A stretch of 64,000 nt of DNA from Fodinibius salsisoli (GCF_026229185.1 NZ_JAGGJA010000001.1:434001-498000); one strand, 5' to 3'; positions 33,603 to 43,977 are shown, counted from the stretch's first letter. Numbers and translations: made by a program. Notes: generated from the sequence alone by a model not told the origin.

Positions 33603-36600
33603 ATGAAACATAAGTTACTCTTAGCAACGCTCGGGATTTTCCTGGCCTCGGCATACAGCGTCCTGGCTCAGGGTACCATTTCGGGTACCGTAATCGAAAA
33701 TAGTACCGGAGATCCACTGCCGGGCGTAAATGTGGTGATAGAAGGCACAACAAAGGGCGCCGCAACAAGTGTAGACGGGGCATACCAGATTTCTAACCTC
33801 GAAGCAGGCACCTATACCTTATCTGCCCAGTTCATTGGATTTAAAAAACAATCCAAAGAAGTGACACTGGCTGCTGACGAGTCCATTACCCTGGACTTCC
33901 AGCTTAGAATCAGTTCCGTTAACCTGGATGAAGTAGTCGTAACTGGTGCCGGGGGGCCGGTAGAGGTACGGAAATTGGGGAGCTCTATTGGAAGCGTCAG
34001 CGCTGAGGATCTTGATGCCGCACCGACCCAAAGTTTTTCGGATGTCATACAGGGACGTATTCCCGGGCTGGTTGGCCTGCCCTCCAGTGGAGTTACCGGT
34101 GAAGGCTCTCGTATCAGGATCCGAGGGTCATCCAGCTTATCCCAAAGCAATGAGCCTATTGTACTCATCGACGGCGTTCGTGTAGATCGCGGCGGTGGAT
34201 TTGGCGGATCGGTAAGTGCCGGCGGCGGTGCTTCACCATCCCGACTTGATGACCTGAATCCCGATGCCATTGACCGGGTGGAAGTGCTCAAAGGAGCAGC
34301 CGCAGCCACGCTTTATGGTACAGAGGCTTCGAATGGAGTCATCCAGGTGTTTACCAAAAAAGGACAGGTGAGTGAGCCGAAATTCAACTTCGAAATTTCG
34401 CAGGGGACGATCAACTACCCCAAGACCATCCCGGACAACACCGGTTTTGCCCGAACTACTGCCCAGACCGACACCATGAGCAAATACATTGGTGGAAATA
34501 TCAGCCCTTACCAGCTGGTGCGCGAAGATTATGTACAACGGCTCTTTGAGACCGGCATTACCCAAGAATATTCCGGATCTGTAAGCGGAGGAACCGAGGG
34601 CATTACCTATTTTGTAAACGGACGATGGTCAGGGGAAGACGGACCTATCGGGGGACAAAACCTGGTCTTTCCACAAGGCGCGGGCCCCCAGGCAGAAGAT
34701 GTGCTTAACAAGGGACAGGCATCGGCAAATCTGAATATCTTTCCGACGGATAACCTTCAGCTCCGTGTTGTGACCGGCTACACGGCCTCCAATTTCAAAA
34801 CATTCCAGACCGGTAATAATAACTACGGAGTAACGTCAGGTGCGATGCACGGGAAACCGGAGCTGGTTGGCTATAACAATCGTTCAGGAGCTTCTTATTC
34901 CGCTACCGTTGAGGAGCGCCTGCAGCAGTCCGTCAGTCAGGAAGTGCAGCACTTTAACGGCAGCGTGGGTGTGAATTACCGTCCCCTCAATAACCTGACA
35001 CTGGACGGCACCTTCGGCGTGGATTATACCAGCCAGTTTAGTGAGTCAACACGCCCTTTTGGATGGAATATTAATGACTACGCCAGTATAGAGAGCGAAG
35101 GGGCACGTCGTACCTCCGACCGCTCTAATTTTAACCTCACGGTGGATGTCAAAGCTACACTTAAAAATCAGCTAAGTGATCGACTTGAGTCGACCCTGAT
35201 TGGAGGTTTTCAGGTGTTTAACCAGCAGAACCTGATCCGCAGCGCTGAAGGCGTTGATTTTCCCGGTCCGGGACTAAACGTAAGTGGCGCTGCAGCCAAC
35301 CAAAGCATTACCGAGCAATATGTAGAGGAATCCCAGGCCGGTATTTTCCTGCAGGAGCAAGTCGGCTTTGATGATTACATTTTTGCCACCATTGGTGGAC
35401 GTTATGATACGCACAGCGCCTTCGGAACGGAATTTAGCGGAGTATTTTATCCTAAAGTTTCACTCTCAGTCGTTCCATCGGATGCCCCTTTCTGGAATAG
35501 TCCCGGACCGATATCCTCCCTGCGTTTACGGGCAGCAGTAGGGCAATCCGGCCTGCAACCCGGCGCTTTTGACGCCTTGACGACTTATACTTCACTCACC
35601 TCGGCCAACGGCCCTGGTATTGTTCCGGAAAACCTGGGCAACCCGGACCTCAAGCCCGAGATATCCACCGAATATGAAGTTGGACTGGATGTAGGATTGT
35701 TCAGCGAGCGATATACGCTGGAAGCCACCTATTGGGATCGCACCGTCCGTGATGCATTAGTCCAGCGACAATTCCCGGTAAGCGGCGGCTTTCTGCAAAC
35801 CCAGCTTGACAACATTGGGGAACTGAAAGGGCGAGGCCTCGAACTGAACCTCGAAGCACAACTGGTAGAAAATGATAACTGGTCAGTACGTGCTTTTTCC
35901 GGAGCAGCCTACCTGTGGGAACAAGTCCGTTCGCTCGGAGGCGCACCGCCGATTAAAGTGGGTGGCACTTATCCACGATATCGTCAGTTCCTCAAAGAAG
36001 GCTATGCCCCAGCCACTAACTTCGGAGCTAAACTTCCAAGCGTGCCTGAAGGCTTTCTGCCGCTAGACAAAAGAGGTCTGCTTCAGGCGCTCAATAGAGA
36101 TGCTTCCGGTGTTGAATCAGGCCAGCCTGCTGAGCGCGCCCTGGTGTTAGACTACCTCAATACCCTCACGCCCGGGACCGCTCGCCTCGAAGAGCTGAAC
36201 AACTACGTGTTATTGGCAGATGAAAATGGCAATGGAGATCCACTGGACCATCACTTAGGCAAACCAACGCCCGACTGGCAAGGCTCCTTCGGAGGCTCCA
36301 TCAACTTTAAAAACTTCCGTCTGTATACGTTGTTTGAGTATAAGACCGGAAACTTTTACGTCAATAATCTCACCGATGGATTTCGTCAGCGTAGTGCAGG
36401 CATTGGTCGCAACACGCCTGAAGCTGCAAGAGTAGAACGTGACTATATAACCGGAGGCGTTAACGAAAGTTATACTCCCAAAAATGATAGTGAAGTCAGG
36501 TTAGCAGCCGCTCGCAAGTGGGTCTATGACCTGTTGGCGCTCGATCCTTTTGCCGGACTCAATGTCATCCAGAAAGCAGATTTTCTGCGATGGAGAGAGT

Positions 36601-36842
36601 TGAGCCTGACCTACCAAGTACCACAGACTGTCGTTGATCGCATTGGCGTACGTGACCTTTCCTTCTCCATTTCCGGCCGAAATCTAAAGCTTTGGTCCGC
36701 CTACCCAGGTATTGACCCCGAAGTAAACGCCGTGGGTCGGGGTGGTGGTAGCGAGCTGGAGAACAACTTTTTGCTGGGTACGGATACCTGGAATATGCCA
36801 ATTCCACGTCGAGTGCTCTTCACACTCAAGCTCGGTTTATAG
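33603..36842 (+). CDS. SusC/RagA-family TonB-linked outer membrane protein
   Basis: ATG 33603 gives 1079 residues with a Sec signal peptide (LLLATLGIFLASAYSVLAQ). Next come a carboxypeptidase-regulatory-like domain (about 24-105; GTVIENSTGDPLPGVNVVIEGT), the TonB plug (about 110-235; IRIRGSSSLSQSNEPIVLIDGVR and IDRVEVLKGAAAATLYG), and a 22-strand barrel ending in VLFTLKLGL with a terminal aromatic-poor strand. It imports large solutes with its SusD lid using TonB energy. The two M14 peptidases that follow point to peptides, not glycans, as cargo. The frame is open upstream to a TTG inside the hairpin, which is not a credible start. Confidence 0.95.
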   Translation: MKHKLLLATLGIFLASAYSVLAQGTISGTVIENSTGDPLPGVNVVIEGTTKGAATSVDGAYQISNLEAGTYTLSAQFIGFKKQSKEVTLAADESITLDFQLRISSVNLDEVVVTGAGGPVEVRKLGSSIGSVSAEDLDAAPTQSFSDVIQGRIPGLVGLPSSGVTGEGSRIRIRGSSSLSQSNEPIVLIDGVRVDRGGGFGGSVSAGGGASPSRLDDLNPDAIDRVEVLKGAAAATLYGTEASNGVIQVFTKKGQVSEPKFNFEISQGTINYPKTIPDNTGFARTTAQTDTMSKYIGGNISPYQLVREDYVQRLFETGITQEYSGSVSGGTEGITYFVNGRWSGEDGPIGGQNLVFPQGAGPQAEDVLNKGQASANLNIFPTDNLQLRVVTGYTASNFKTFQTGNNNYGVTSGAMHGKPELVGYNNRSGASYSATVEERLQQSVSQEVQHFNGSVGVNYRPLNNLTLDGTFGVDYTSQFSESTRPFGWNINDYASIESEGARRTSDRSNFNLTVDVKATLKNQLSDRLESTLIGGFQVFNQQNLIRSAEGVDFPGPGLNVSGAAANQSITEQYVEESQAGIFLQEQVGFDDYIFATIGGRYDTHSAFGTEFSGVFYPKVSLSVVPSDAPFWNSPGPISSLRLRAAVGQSGLQPGAFDALTTYTSLTSANGPGIVPENLGNPDLKPEISTEYEVGLDVGLFSERYTLEATYWDRTVRDALVQRQFPVSGGFLQTQLDNIGELKGRGLELNLEAQLVENDNWSVRAFSGAAYLWEQVRSLGGAPPIKVGGTYPRYRQFLKEGYAPATNFGAKLPSVPEGFLPLDKRGLLQALNRDASGVESGQPAERALVLDYLNTLTPGTARLEELNNYVLLADENGNGDPLDHHLGKPTPDWQGSFGGSINFKNFRLYTLFEYKTGNFYVNNLTDGFRQRSAGIGRNTPEAARVERDYITGGVNESYTPKNDSEVRLAAARKWVYDLLALDPFAGLNVIQKADFLRWRELSLTYQVPQTVVDRIGVRDLSFSISGRNLKLWSAYPGIDPEVNAVGRGGGSELENNFLLGTDTWNMPIPRRVLFTLKLGL

Positions 36843-36877
36843 CAGTAAGCATTTTAAATATTCAATAACACACTACT

Positions 36878-38179
36878 ATGTTTTTCACGAACACTATTTT
36901 TAAACAAATCTGGATAGGAGCACTTTCCCTGCTATTCATAACTGCAGGATGCGATGTTCTAAAAGTAAATAATCCCAATAGCCTGGTAGAAGAAGATCTT
37001 GGTAACCCTGCTGCCGCACCAGCTATAGCGAATGGGGCAGAGGCAACTCTGACTGAAGCATTGGGCAATTTGCTCGCTCCCTATTCTACGGCTACCGATG
37101 AGTTAACCTGGATCGGTACCCGCGATGCCTGGCAAGATCTGGATCAGGGCGAGCTGGAGAATCCGCTCAACGAGTTTTCGGATGGTGCTTTCAACGCAAT
37201 CAGCGAGTCGCGATGGACCGCCGACAATGCCATCAGCCGGTTGGAAGGTTTTCGAGAGGAAGGCACCCTGGAACAAGCCCAACCCCTCGTACGAAGCTAT
37301 CTTTATGGAGCTGTTAACTATCTGGCCATTGCCGCTTCATTTAACAATGTAGTCATCGGTGACCGGCAGGAAGCGGTGCCTCCCGTGGGCGAAGAAAATA
37401 TGGCTACGCTTTACGACACAGCTATCAGCTATCTTGACCAAGGTCTTGAACTCTCATCATCAGGATCCGAATGGGAAGTACGCTTACTTGCCGTTCGCGC
37501 CCGGGCATACTTTGAGCAAGCGCTCTGGAACAAGCTCAACCCCGATGTAGCAACAGGGGATCCACTGGTGCAAAGTACAGAAGCCGTCAATGATGCAAAA
37601 GCAGCCCTGGCTCTTGCCGAAAATGGAACCGACTGGAACTATCAGCTGGAAGTTACCTCCGAGACGCCCAGTAATAATATGGCTTTCCAGGTGAATGAGC
37701 GATTGGAGTTACGTATCGGCAATACCTTTGTGACCCCCACTGAAGATAACACCAAGGCCGAAAGCGTTTCGCTGGAGGATCCCATCGACGAGGTACCGGC
37801 ACCCTACCTGGTGAATCGTATAAATACCTTTGTAGAGGCCAATGAATATGCGGATATTACCATCGCTTCGGTCAGAGAGCTTCACCTGATTATTGCCGAG
37901 GACGCTCTGGCACGCGACGATGAAGAGGCCTTCCAAACTGCTATCAATAACCTGCGTTCGCTGGATGGTCTCTCCGCTTATGAAAATCAGCTGCCAGCCG
38001 TAGATCTCTTAAAACATGAACGGCAAGTGAACCTGTTTTTACAGGGAAGAAGACTGGCGGATCTCTATCGCTTTGAGGAATCTTCTACGGAATGGCTTCT
38101 CAGCCGGGTAGAGGCCGGAAACTTCTTTCCTATTACCATTACAGAAATCAGGGCGAATCCAAATATTACACTCGATTAA
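36878..38179 (+). CDS. RagB/SusD-family nutrient-binding lipoprotein
   Basis: This 433-residue protein has a lipoprotein signal (ALSLLFITAGC) and the alpha-helical SusD pattern: VNNPNSLVEEDLGNPAAAPAIANGA near the start, helix-rich TPR-like middle, and LKHERQVNLFLQGRRLADLYRF near the end, as usual for SusD proteins. It sits on the SusC barrel and closes like a lid over the ligand. It follows the SusC gene by 35 bp in the same operon. The length is somewhat below the 500-600 of glycan SusDs, as in peptide or RagB-type members. Confidence 0.93.
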   Translation: MFFTNTIFKQIWIGALSLLFITAGCDVLKVNNPNSLVEEDLGNPAAAPAIANGAEATLTEALGNLLAPYSTATDELTWIGTRDAWQDLDQGELENPLNEFSDGAFNAISESRWTADNAISRLEGFREEGTLEQAQPLVRSYLYGAVNYLAIAASFNNVVIGDRQEAVPPVGEENMATLYDTAISYLDQGLELSSSGSEWEVRLLAVRARAYFEQALWNKLNPDVATGDPLVQSTEAVNDAKAALALAENGTDWNYQLEVTSETPSNNMAFQVNERLELRIGNTFVTPTEDNTKAESVSLEDPIDEVPAPYLVNRINTFVEANEYADITIASVRELHLIIAEDALARDDEEAFQTAINNLRSLDGLSAYENQLPAVDLLKHERQVNLFLQGRRLADLYRFEESSTEWLLSRVEAGNFFPITITEIRANPNITLD

Positions 38180-38256
38180 TTTATTCAAGAGGGCTTTGCA
38201 AAGTCCGGATAATGACAAACAAGAATAACCAATTAGTTAATTAACCTCTTTATACC

Positions 38257-40857
38257 ATGAAGAAATCAATTCCACAAAAAGTCTGGCAGGCTGTTGTCGC
38301 CCTTGCCATTGCTGCGCTGGTGCTACCGACCTGGGGGGTGGCTCAAAACAGCTACTATTTTCCAGATACCAACGAAGCTTCATTTGACGAAGAAATTCCC
38401 TCTCCGCAAGAATTTCTGGGATATGAGATTGGTACCCATTATACGCGGCATGATCGTATCGTCGCCTACTTTAAGAAGCTGGCCGAAACTTCAGACAAAG
38501 CTACCTTCCAGCAAATCGGTGAAACCTACGAAAAACGTCCCCAGGTTGTTTTGACGGTCACTGCTCCAGAAAATCATGACAACCTTGAGCAGATTTGGCA
38601 AGAGCACCTCACCCTCACTGATCCGGATGCGCCCCTACTGGATCCGGACCAAGGCAAGTCGGTCGTCGCATTGGACTACAGCGTCCACGGCGATGAGACA
38701 TCCAGTGGCGAGGCGGCCCTGCTGACCGCTTATTACCTGATAGCCAACACGGATCAGGAAACGCAAACCTTCCTGGACGAAAGTGTGGTCCTTATCGATC
38801 CCGCCCAAAATCCGGATGGGCGTGACCGTGCGGCCCACTGGCATAACAGCTACAAGTCTTTCCCCCCGGTTGCGGATCCTGCCGATGCCGAGCATAATCA
38901 AGGCTGGCCTCGCGGACGAACCAATCATTTTCTGCATGACCTGAACCGCGATTGGTTTGCTATCACGCAGCAAGAGAGCGCCAATAGAATAGCATTCTTC
39001 CACCAGTGGTATCCAAATGTGCAGATCGACTTTCACGAGATGGGAACCAACAGCACCTATTATTTAGAGCCTACGCAGCCAGTACGAACCTGGAACCCTA
39101 TTATCCCGGAAGAGCAGTACACCGTCATGAATCCACTGCTGGCTGAATACCAGACTGAGGCCCTGAATAATCTTGGAGCGTTGTATTGGACTAAAGAGAT
39201 TTTTGATAACATTTCGCCGATCTATGGCTCTACCTATCCCGATATACAGGGCGGGGTGGGCGTAACCTTCGAAGTGGGAAGCTCGCGGGGACTGGTCCAG
39301 GAAAGTGACGCCGGCAATGTTACCTTCGGATCAACTATCCGCAAGCACCTGCATACGGGCATTGCGACGGTCCGTGCCGCTGTTAATGAGAAACAGAAAC
39401 TATTTGAGTATCAGAAAGAGTTTTTCCAGTCGGCCCTGGATGAAGCCGACGATCAGCCGGTAGAAGCCTATCAGTTTGGGGACGCTGAGGATCCCTCTCT
39501 GACGCATAAATTCCTTGATCTATTACTGAAGCATCAGCTGGAAGTTTATGAAGTGACTGAAGATGTGGAGCGCAACGACAAACAGTTTGCTGCCGGCAAA
39601 AGCTATATTGTTCCTACCGACCAGAAGCATTATCGGGTCATTCACGATATCTTCGAGGCCAATACCTCCTTTCCAGACAGTGTATTTTACGACATCACCG
39701 GATGGTCACTGGTACACGGCTATGGTATCCAGTATGATGAGTGGGAAGGCGGTGGATATGGAGATATCCAGGGCACGCAGGTAACTGAACTCCCCAAGCG
39801 TGAGGGCAACATTAAAGGTGGAGCCTCAGATTATGCCTATGTATTCAAATGGTCCGATTACAATGCCTCACCAGCGCTTTACGACCTGCTATCTGATGAA
39901 ATAAGAGCACGTGTAGCCCACAAACCGTTTACCATAAATACAGCCGAAGGCCAGGAATCTTTCAGCTATGGATCGATTGTCATAGCTACGCATGACCAAA
40001 ATATTTCCTCTTCTAAATTATATGATAAGCTTCAGAAAGTGGCCAGAGAGCATAAGGTTACCGTCTACAGCGTTGACTCAGGCATGACGCCATCCGGTAC
40101 CGACCTGGGAAGCACCAACAACCAGGTTGTTGAAAAACCTGAAACGGCTCTTGTTATCGGATCCGGTGTAAGCAGCTACGAGGCGGGGGAAGCCTGGTTT
40201 CTGCTAAACAAACACGCCGGCATCGGAACGACGAAAATCCGCAAACGCCAGCTACCACAAACCGACCTCAGCCGCTACAACTCGCTTATACTGGTGGATG
40301 GCAATTACAATGACTGGCAGGAGTCCACGGTGGATAAGATTAAAACCTGGGTTCGCGCCGGTGGGGTACTTATCACGGATGAAGACGCCTCGCGCTGGGC
40401 CATTCAGCAGGAAGTTGTAAGTGAAGACCTGTTGAAAACGTATGAAGACACCACCGAGACGAAGCCTCGTTATGACTACGAAGAGCAAAGCGACCGCTGG
40501 AGAGCCAGTACCATTCCGGGAACTATTTTGGAGGCCGATATCGATCCCTCAAACCCCATTGCCTTTGGCGTCAACGACCGTCGCCAGCTTTTTATTAAGG
40601 ATAACAACCTGTTTTTGAAGCCGAGTAAAAACCCCTATTCGACCATCGCCAAATATAGCGAAGACCCTTTTGTCGGTGGACACATCAGCGATGAAAACCT
40701 GGATAAGGTCCGAGGTACGGCAAGCATTATTGCTAAAGGCGAGGGCAATGGTACGGTCATCCTGTTTGCTGAAAATCCCAACTTTCGCAGTTATTGGCAT
40801 ACCACCAGCCGCCTCTTTCTGAATGCTGTCTTCTTTGGACAAAACCTTCGACTATAG
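38257..40857 (+). CDS. secreted M14-family zinc carboxypeptidase
   Basis: This 866-residue protein has a Sec signal peptide (VALAIAALVLPTWGVAQ). The M14 zinc ligands are His144 and Glu147 (SVHGDETSSGEA) and His260 (IDFHEMGTNSTYY), and the catalytic Glu339 is in VGVTFEVGSSRG. The C-terminal half (about 600-866) is an amidotransferase-like fold that includes SYEAGEAWFLLNKHAG and VRAGGVLITDEDASRWA. It removes C-terminal residues from peptides in the periplasm or at the surface. It is third in the SusC-SusD operon and followed by a terminator. Confidence 0.93.
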   Translation: MKKSIPQKVWQAVVALAIAALVLPTWGVAQNSYYFPDTNEASFDEEIPSPQEFLGYEIGTHYTRHDRIVAYFKKLAETSDKATFQQIGETYEKRPQVVLTVTAPENHDNLEQIWQEHLTLTDPDAPLLDPDQGKSVVALDYSVHGDETSSGEAALLTAYYLIANTDQETQTFLDESVVLIDPAQNPDGRDRAAHWHNSYKSFPPVADPADAEHNQGWPRGRTNHFLHDLNRDWFAITQQESANRIAFFHQWYPNVQIDFHEMGTNSTYYLEPTQPVRTWNPIIPEEQYTVMNPLLAEYQTEALNNLGALYWTKEIFDNISPIYGSTYPDIQGGVGVTFEVGSSRGLVQESDAGNVTFGSTIRKHLHTGIATVRAAVNEKQKLFEYQKEFFQSALDEADDQPVEAYQFGDAEDPSLTHKFLDLLLKHQLEVYEVTEDVERNDKQFAAGKSYIVPTDQKHYRVIHDIFEANTSFPDSVFYDITGWSLVHGYGIQYDEWEGGGYGDIQGTQVTELPKREGNIKGGASDYAYVFKWSDYNASPALYDLLSDEIRARVAHKPFTINTAEGQESFSYGSIVIATHDQNISSSKLYDKLQKVAREHKVTVYSVDSGMTPSGTDLGSTNNQVVEKPETALVIGSGVSSYEAGEAWFLLNKHAGIGTTKIRKRQLPQTDLSRYNSLILVDGNYNDWQESTVDKIKTWVRAGGVLITDEDASRWAIQQEVVSEDLLKTYEDTTETKPRYDYEEQSDRWRASTIPGTILEADIDPSNPIAFGVNDRRQLFIKDNNLFLKPSKNPYSTIAKYSEDPFVGGHISDENLDKVRGTASIIAKGEGNGTVILFAENPNFRSYWHTTSRLFLNAVFFGQNLRL

Positions 40858-40910
40858 CCGGAAGCGTCTTTAGCAGTTATCTACTGATCAAAGGATCAGC
40901 TAAAAAATGG

Positions 40911-40948
40911 AGCCGCATGTCATTTTAACAATGGTGTGCGGCTTTTTT
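40911..40948 (+). terminator. intrinsic terminator after the first M14 gene
   Basis: AGCCGCA (40911-40917) pairs with TGCGGCT (40937-40943), with further CAT/ATG pairing inside, followed by a run of six T. It ends the SusC-SusD-M14 transcript, at least in part. Confidence 0.85.
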
Positions 40949-41076
40949 AAATGGTTCATACACTGAAGCTTATTCAAAAGCATTTTTTAAAGATCTTTTG
41001 CATTTCTTCTCTTTACACTTAGGTATCTCCTGCTATTTTAGAAGTAGGTATATTTTTAACTAACTGCTATCTATCT

Positions 41077-43671
41077 ATGTCATTGCGATTGCTCTTTATT
41101 CTTTTGTCTGTTACGATGCTCTTTGGAAATATCAGAGCTCAAAATCCAGCTGATGCGGAGGCCTCCCTGGATTATTACCTCCCTCAGAATGTCTCTTATA
41201 ATGAAACTATCCCCACCCCTAAAGAAGTATTGGGAACGGCACCCGGCAAATGGCATGTACGTCATGATCAGCTGGTACGCTATATGTATGCCTTGGCCGA
41301 GGCTTCTGATCGCGTGACGCTGCATGAATTCGGCAAAACGTATGAAAATCGCCCGCTGCTTTACCTCACCATTACCTCCCCAGGCAACCAAAGCAATATC
41401 GAGCAAATTCGCGAAGATCACCTTGCCCTGACTGATCCTGAACAGTCGTCCGGGCTTGACATCGCAGATATGCCCGTCGTACTTTATATGGGCTACAGTA
41501 TCCATGGGGATGAATCAAGTGGATCCAATGCCTCCATGCTGGTGGCTTATCATCTGGCGGCAGCACAGGGTAGTGAAATTCAGCAGCAGCTGGAAAATAG
41601 TGTCATTCTGCTGGATCCGAGTTTAAATCCCGATGGGCTCAACCGCTTTGCCAGTTGGGCAAACACCCATAAAAGCAAAAACCTGGTAGCCGACCCTAAC
41701 AGCATGGAGCTCAATCAGCGGTGGCCCAGTGGCCGAACGAATCACTACTGGTTCGATCTTAATCGCGACTGGATGCTGGTACAGCATCCAACGAGCCAGG
41801 GGCGAATTGATAACTTCCACCACTGGAAGCCAAACATCCTTACCGATCACCATGAGATGGGTACCGATGCCACCTTTTTCTTTCAGCCCGGCATTCAGTC
41901 GAGAACCCATCCCATTACACCGGATAAAAATCAAAGCCTCACAAAATCAATTGCCGAATATCATGCCGAAAAACTGGATGATCAGCAACGGTTGTACTAT
42001 TCAGAGGAGAGTTTCGATGACTTCTATTATGGCAAAGGTTCCACCTATCCGGATGTAAATGGAGGGATCGGTATTCTGTTTGAGCAAGCCAGTTCCCGCG
42101 GGCACGCCCAGGAAAGCATCCACGGGATATTAAAATTCCCTTTCACTATAAAAAACCAGTTTCTGAGCTCTCTTTCGACCCTCGAAGCCGCCCAGGATCT
42201 ACGAACCGATATCCTCAATTACCAGCGTAGCTTTTTCATAGATAGCAAAGAGGCCGGAGCGGATGCTTCAATCAATGCCTATGTGTTTGGCACGCCTTAC
42301 GATAAAGCCCGCACCCATCATTTTTTAGAAATGCTTAAGCGCCACCGGGTCGAGGTATATAAATTGTCTGAAAACCTGGAAGCCGACGACGAATCCTTTG
42401 AGGCGGGCTCTGCTTATGTGGTACCCACCAACCAGAAACAATACAAATTTGTAAAAGCACTCTTTGAACGCCGTACCTCTTTTACCGATAGCCTATTTTA
42501 CGACGTATCCACCTGGACGATGCCCTACGCTTTTAACCTGCCATTTGCCGAAATTGAAGGGGCAGTGACTATGGGAGAGGAGGTTGAAGGGGTTCCACCC
42601 TTGCCAGAAGGAGAGGTGATTGGCGGCAAGAGCAACTACGCTTACATTTTTGAGTGGGATGAATATTACGCCCCGCGTGCACTTTATCGCCTCTTAAAGG
42701 AAGGAGTGCGGGCCAAAGTTACTGCTAAACCTTTTGAAATGCAGACCCCCAGTGGATCAAAGAAATTTGATTATGGTTCCGTTATGGTACCGCTGGGTCC
42801 GCAATCCACGGGCCAGGCTGATATTCATCAGCTTATTCAAGAAGCCGCTGAAAAGGATGGGCTCACCATCTATGCCGTTGGAAGTGGCCTGACATCCAGT
42901 GGGTTAGACCTGGGAAGCCGTAACTTTGAAAACCTCGAACTGCCCGTTGTCGCTATTCTTTCCGGAGAGGGCAGTAGTAGCTACGAAGTGGGCGAGGCCT
43001 GGCACCTATTGGACCAGCGCTATAATATGCAAGCCACCCTGTTTCCCCAGGATCGTATTGGGTATGCCGACCTGGATCGCTACAACGTTATCGTGATGGT
43101 AAACGGAAGCTATGGAGATCTTTCTGAAGGTGGGGTCGAAAGCTTAAAGCGGTGGGTACGCAATGGCGGTACCTTGATTACTACAAAATACGCCAACCGC
43201 TGGGCCAAGCAGCAGGAGCTGGCCAACATCCAGTTTAAAGAAGAAGAGCAGGATACCACCGAAGTTATGCCCAAGCCGTATGCCGATATGGACAATAGCC
43301 GTGGGGCACAGTATATCGGGGGCTCAATTTTTCATACTAAATTGGACCTGACCCATCCCCTCGGATATGGCTATAACGATGACGACCTGACGGTCTTCAG
43401 AAACAGTACGCTTTTCTTAGAAAAGGCGGATAATCCTTATGCAACACCACTTTATTATACTGAAGAACCCTTGGCCAGCGGTTATATTTCGGAGGAAAAC
43501 CTGGAACAACTGGAAAATACAGCCGCTATTATTGTCAGCGATGTTGGCCGTGGACGTGTTATTTCCATGGTTGACAATCCCAACTTCCGAGCCTTTTGGT
43601 TTGGAACCAACAAACTGTTTATGAACGCCATTTTCTTCGGTCAGACTATCGACGGCAGCTCAGGAAATTAG
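41077..43671 (+). CDS. secreted M14-family zinc carboxypeptidase, paralogue
   Basis: This 864-residue protein parallels its neighbour along the whole length. Zinc ligands are His143, Glu146 (SIHGDESSGSNA) and His259 (DHHEMGTDATFF); the catalytic Glu336 is in IGILFEQASSRG. A signal peptide (LLFILLSVTMLFGNIRAQ) is present, and the C-terminal half has SYEVGEAWHLLDQRYN and VRNGGTLITTKYANRWA. It is a tandem duplicate that has diverged, so it may cut different peptides. A terminator lies before it, so it probably has its own promoter in 40949-41076, which I could not define. Confidence 0.93.
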   Translation: MSLRLLFILLSVTMLFGNIRAQNPADAEASLDYYLPQNVSYNETIPTPKEVLGTAPGKWHVRHDQLVRYMYALAEASDRVTLHEFGKTYENRPLLYLTITSPGNQSNIEQIREDHLALTDPEQSSGLDIADMPVVLYMGYSIHGDESSGSNASMLVAYHLAAAQGSEIQQQLENSVILLDPSLNPDGLNRFASWANTHKSKNLVADPNSMELNQRWPSGRTNHYWFDLNRDWMLVQHPTSQGRIDNFHHWKPNILTDHHEMGTDATFFFQPGIQSRTHPITPDKNQSLTKSIAEYHAEKLDDQQRLYYSEESFDDFYYGKGSTYPDVNGGIGILFEQASSRGHAQESIHGILKFPFTIKNQFLSSLSTLEAAQDLRTDILNYQRSFFIDSKEAGADASINAYVFGTPYDKARTHHFLEMLKRHRVEVYKLSENLEADDESFEAGSAYVVPTNQKQYKFVKALFERRTSFTDSLFYDVSTWTMPYAFNLPFAEIEGAVTMGEEVEGVPPLPEGEVIGGKSNYAYIFEWDEYYAPRALYRLLKEGVRAKVTAKPFEMQTPSGSKKFDYGSVMVPLGPQSTGQADIHQLIQEAAEKDGLTIYAVGSGLTSSGLDLGSRNFENLELPVVAILSGEGSSSYEVGEAWHLLDQRYNMQATLFPQDRIGYADLDRYNVIVMVNGSYGDLSEGGVESLKRWVRNGGTLITTKYANRWAKQQELANIQFKEEEQDTTEVMPKPYADMDNSRGAQYIGGSIFHTKLDLTHPLGYGYNDDDLTVFRNSTLFLEKADNPYATPLYYTEEPLASGYISEENLEQLENTAAIIVSDVGRGRVISMVDNPNFRAFWFGTNKLFMNAIFFGQTIDGSSGN

Positions 43672-43694
43672 CATTTTATTATTGGCAAATATAC

Positions 43695-43736
43695 ATACTA
43701 ATGGAGTCCACCTCGCGGTGGCCTCCATTTTAGTAT
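43695..43736 (+). terminator. long hairpin after the second M14 gene
   Basis: ATACTAATGGAG, CCACC, loop, GGTGG and CTCCATTTTAGTAT form a long stem with small bulges, 24 bp after the gene. A T-rich right arm suggests termination, though the T-run is short. It could end transcripts from either side. Confidence 0.7.
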
Positions 43737-43788
43737 AAAGACAACACGTTGTGCGGTTGAACAAACATGTAAAACAGGATATGATCTC

Positions 43789-43870
43789 TCATCGGGCGAC
43801 TGGGGTTGTCGTCCGATGAATAGATCAAGGGCCCCTTACACTCATCCGAGGTCAACCCCAGAATTCGGAT
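43789..43870. ncRNA. candidate paired hairpins with complementary loops
   Basis: Hairpin 1: TCATCGG, CGAC (43789-43800), loop TGGGGTT (43801-43807), then GTCG and CCGATGA (43808-43819). Hairpin 2: ATCCGA (43844-43849) with TCGGAT (43865-43870), whose loop contains AACCCCA (43854-43860). The two loops are perfectly complementary over 7 bases, and CTGGGGTTG versus CAACCCCAG over 9. This would allow a kissing-loop or switch between alternative folds. No known RNA class is recognised, and the strand is unclear. Confidence 0.4.
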
Positions 43871-43977
43871 AAGAAGACCGCTTTTAGGATAATCATATGC
43901 CATGACCCTTGTTAAAAGCAACCGCATAACGCTTTAAAGACAATGTGAAGTGTAGCTTATACTTTTTATTTACTGGT

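Noticed and set aside
43730-43927. 65-codon minus-strand gene after the M14 gene
   Set aside because: It overlaps the terminator and both complementary hairpins and has no start-site support.
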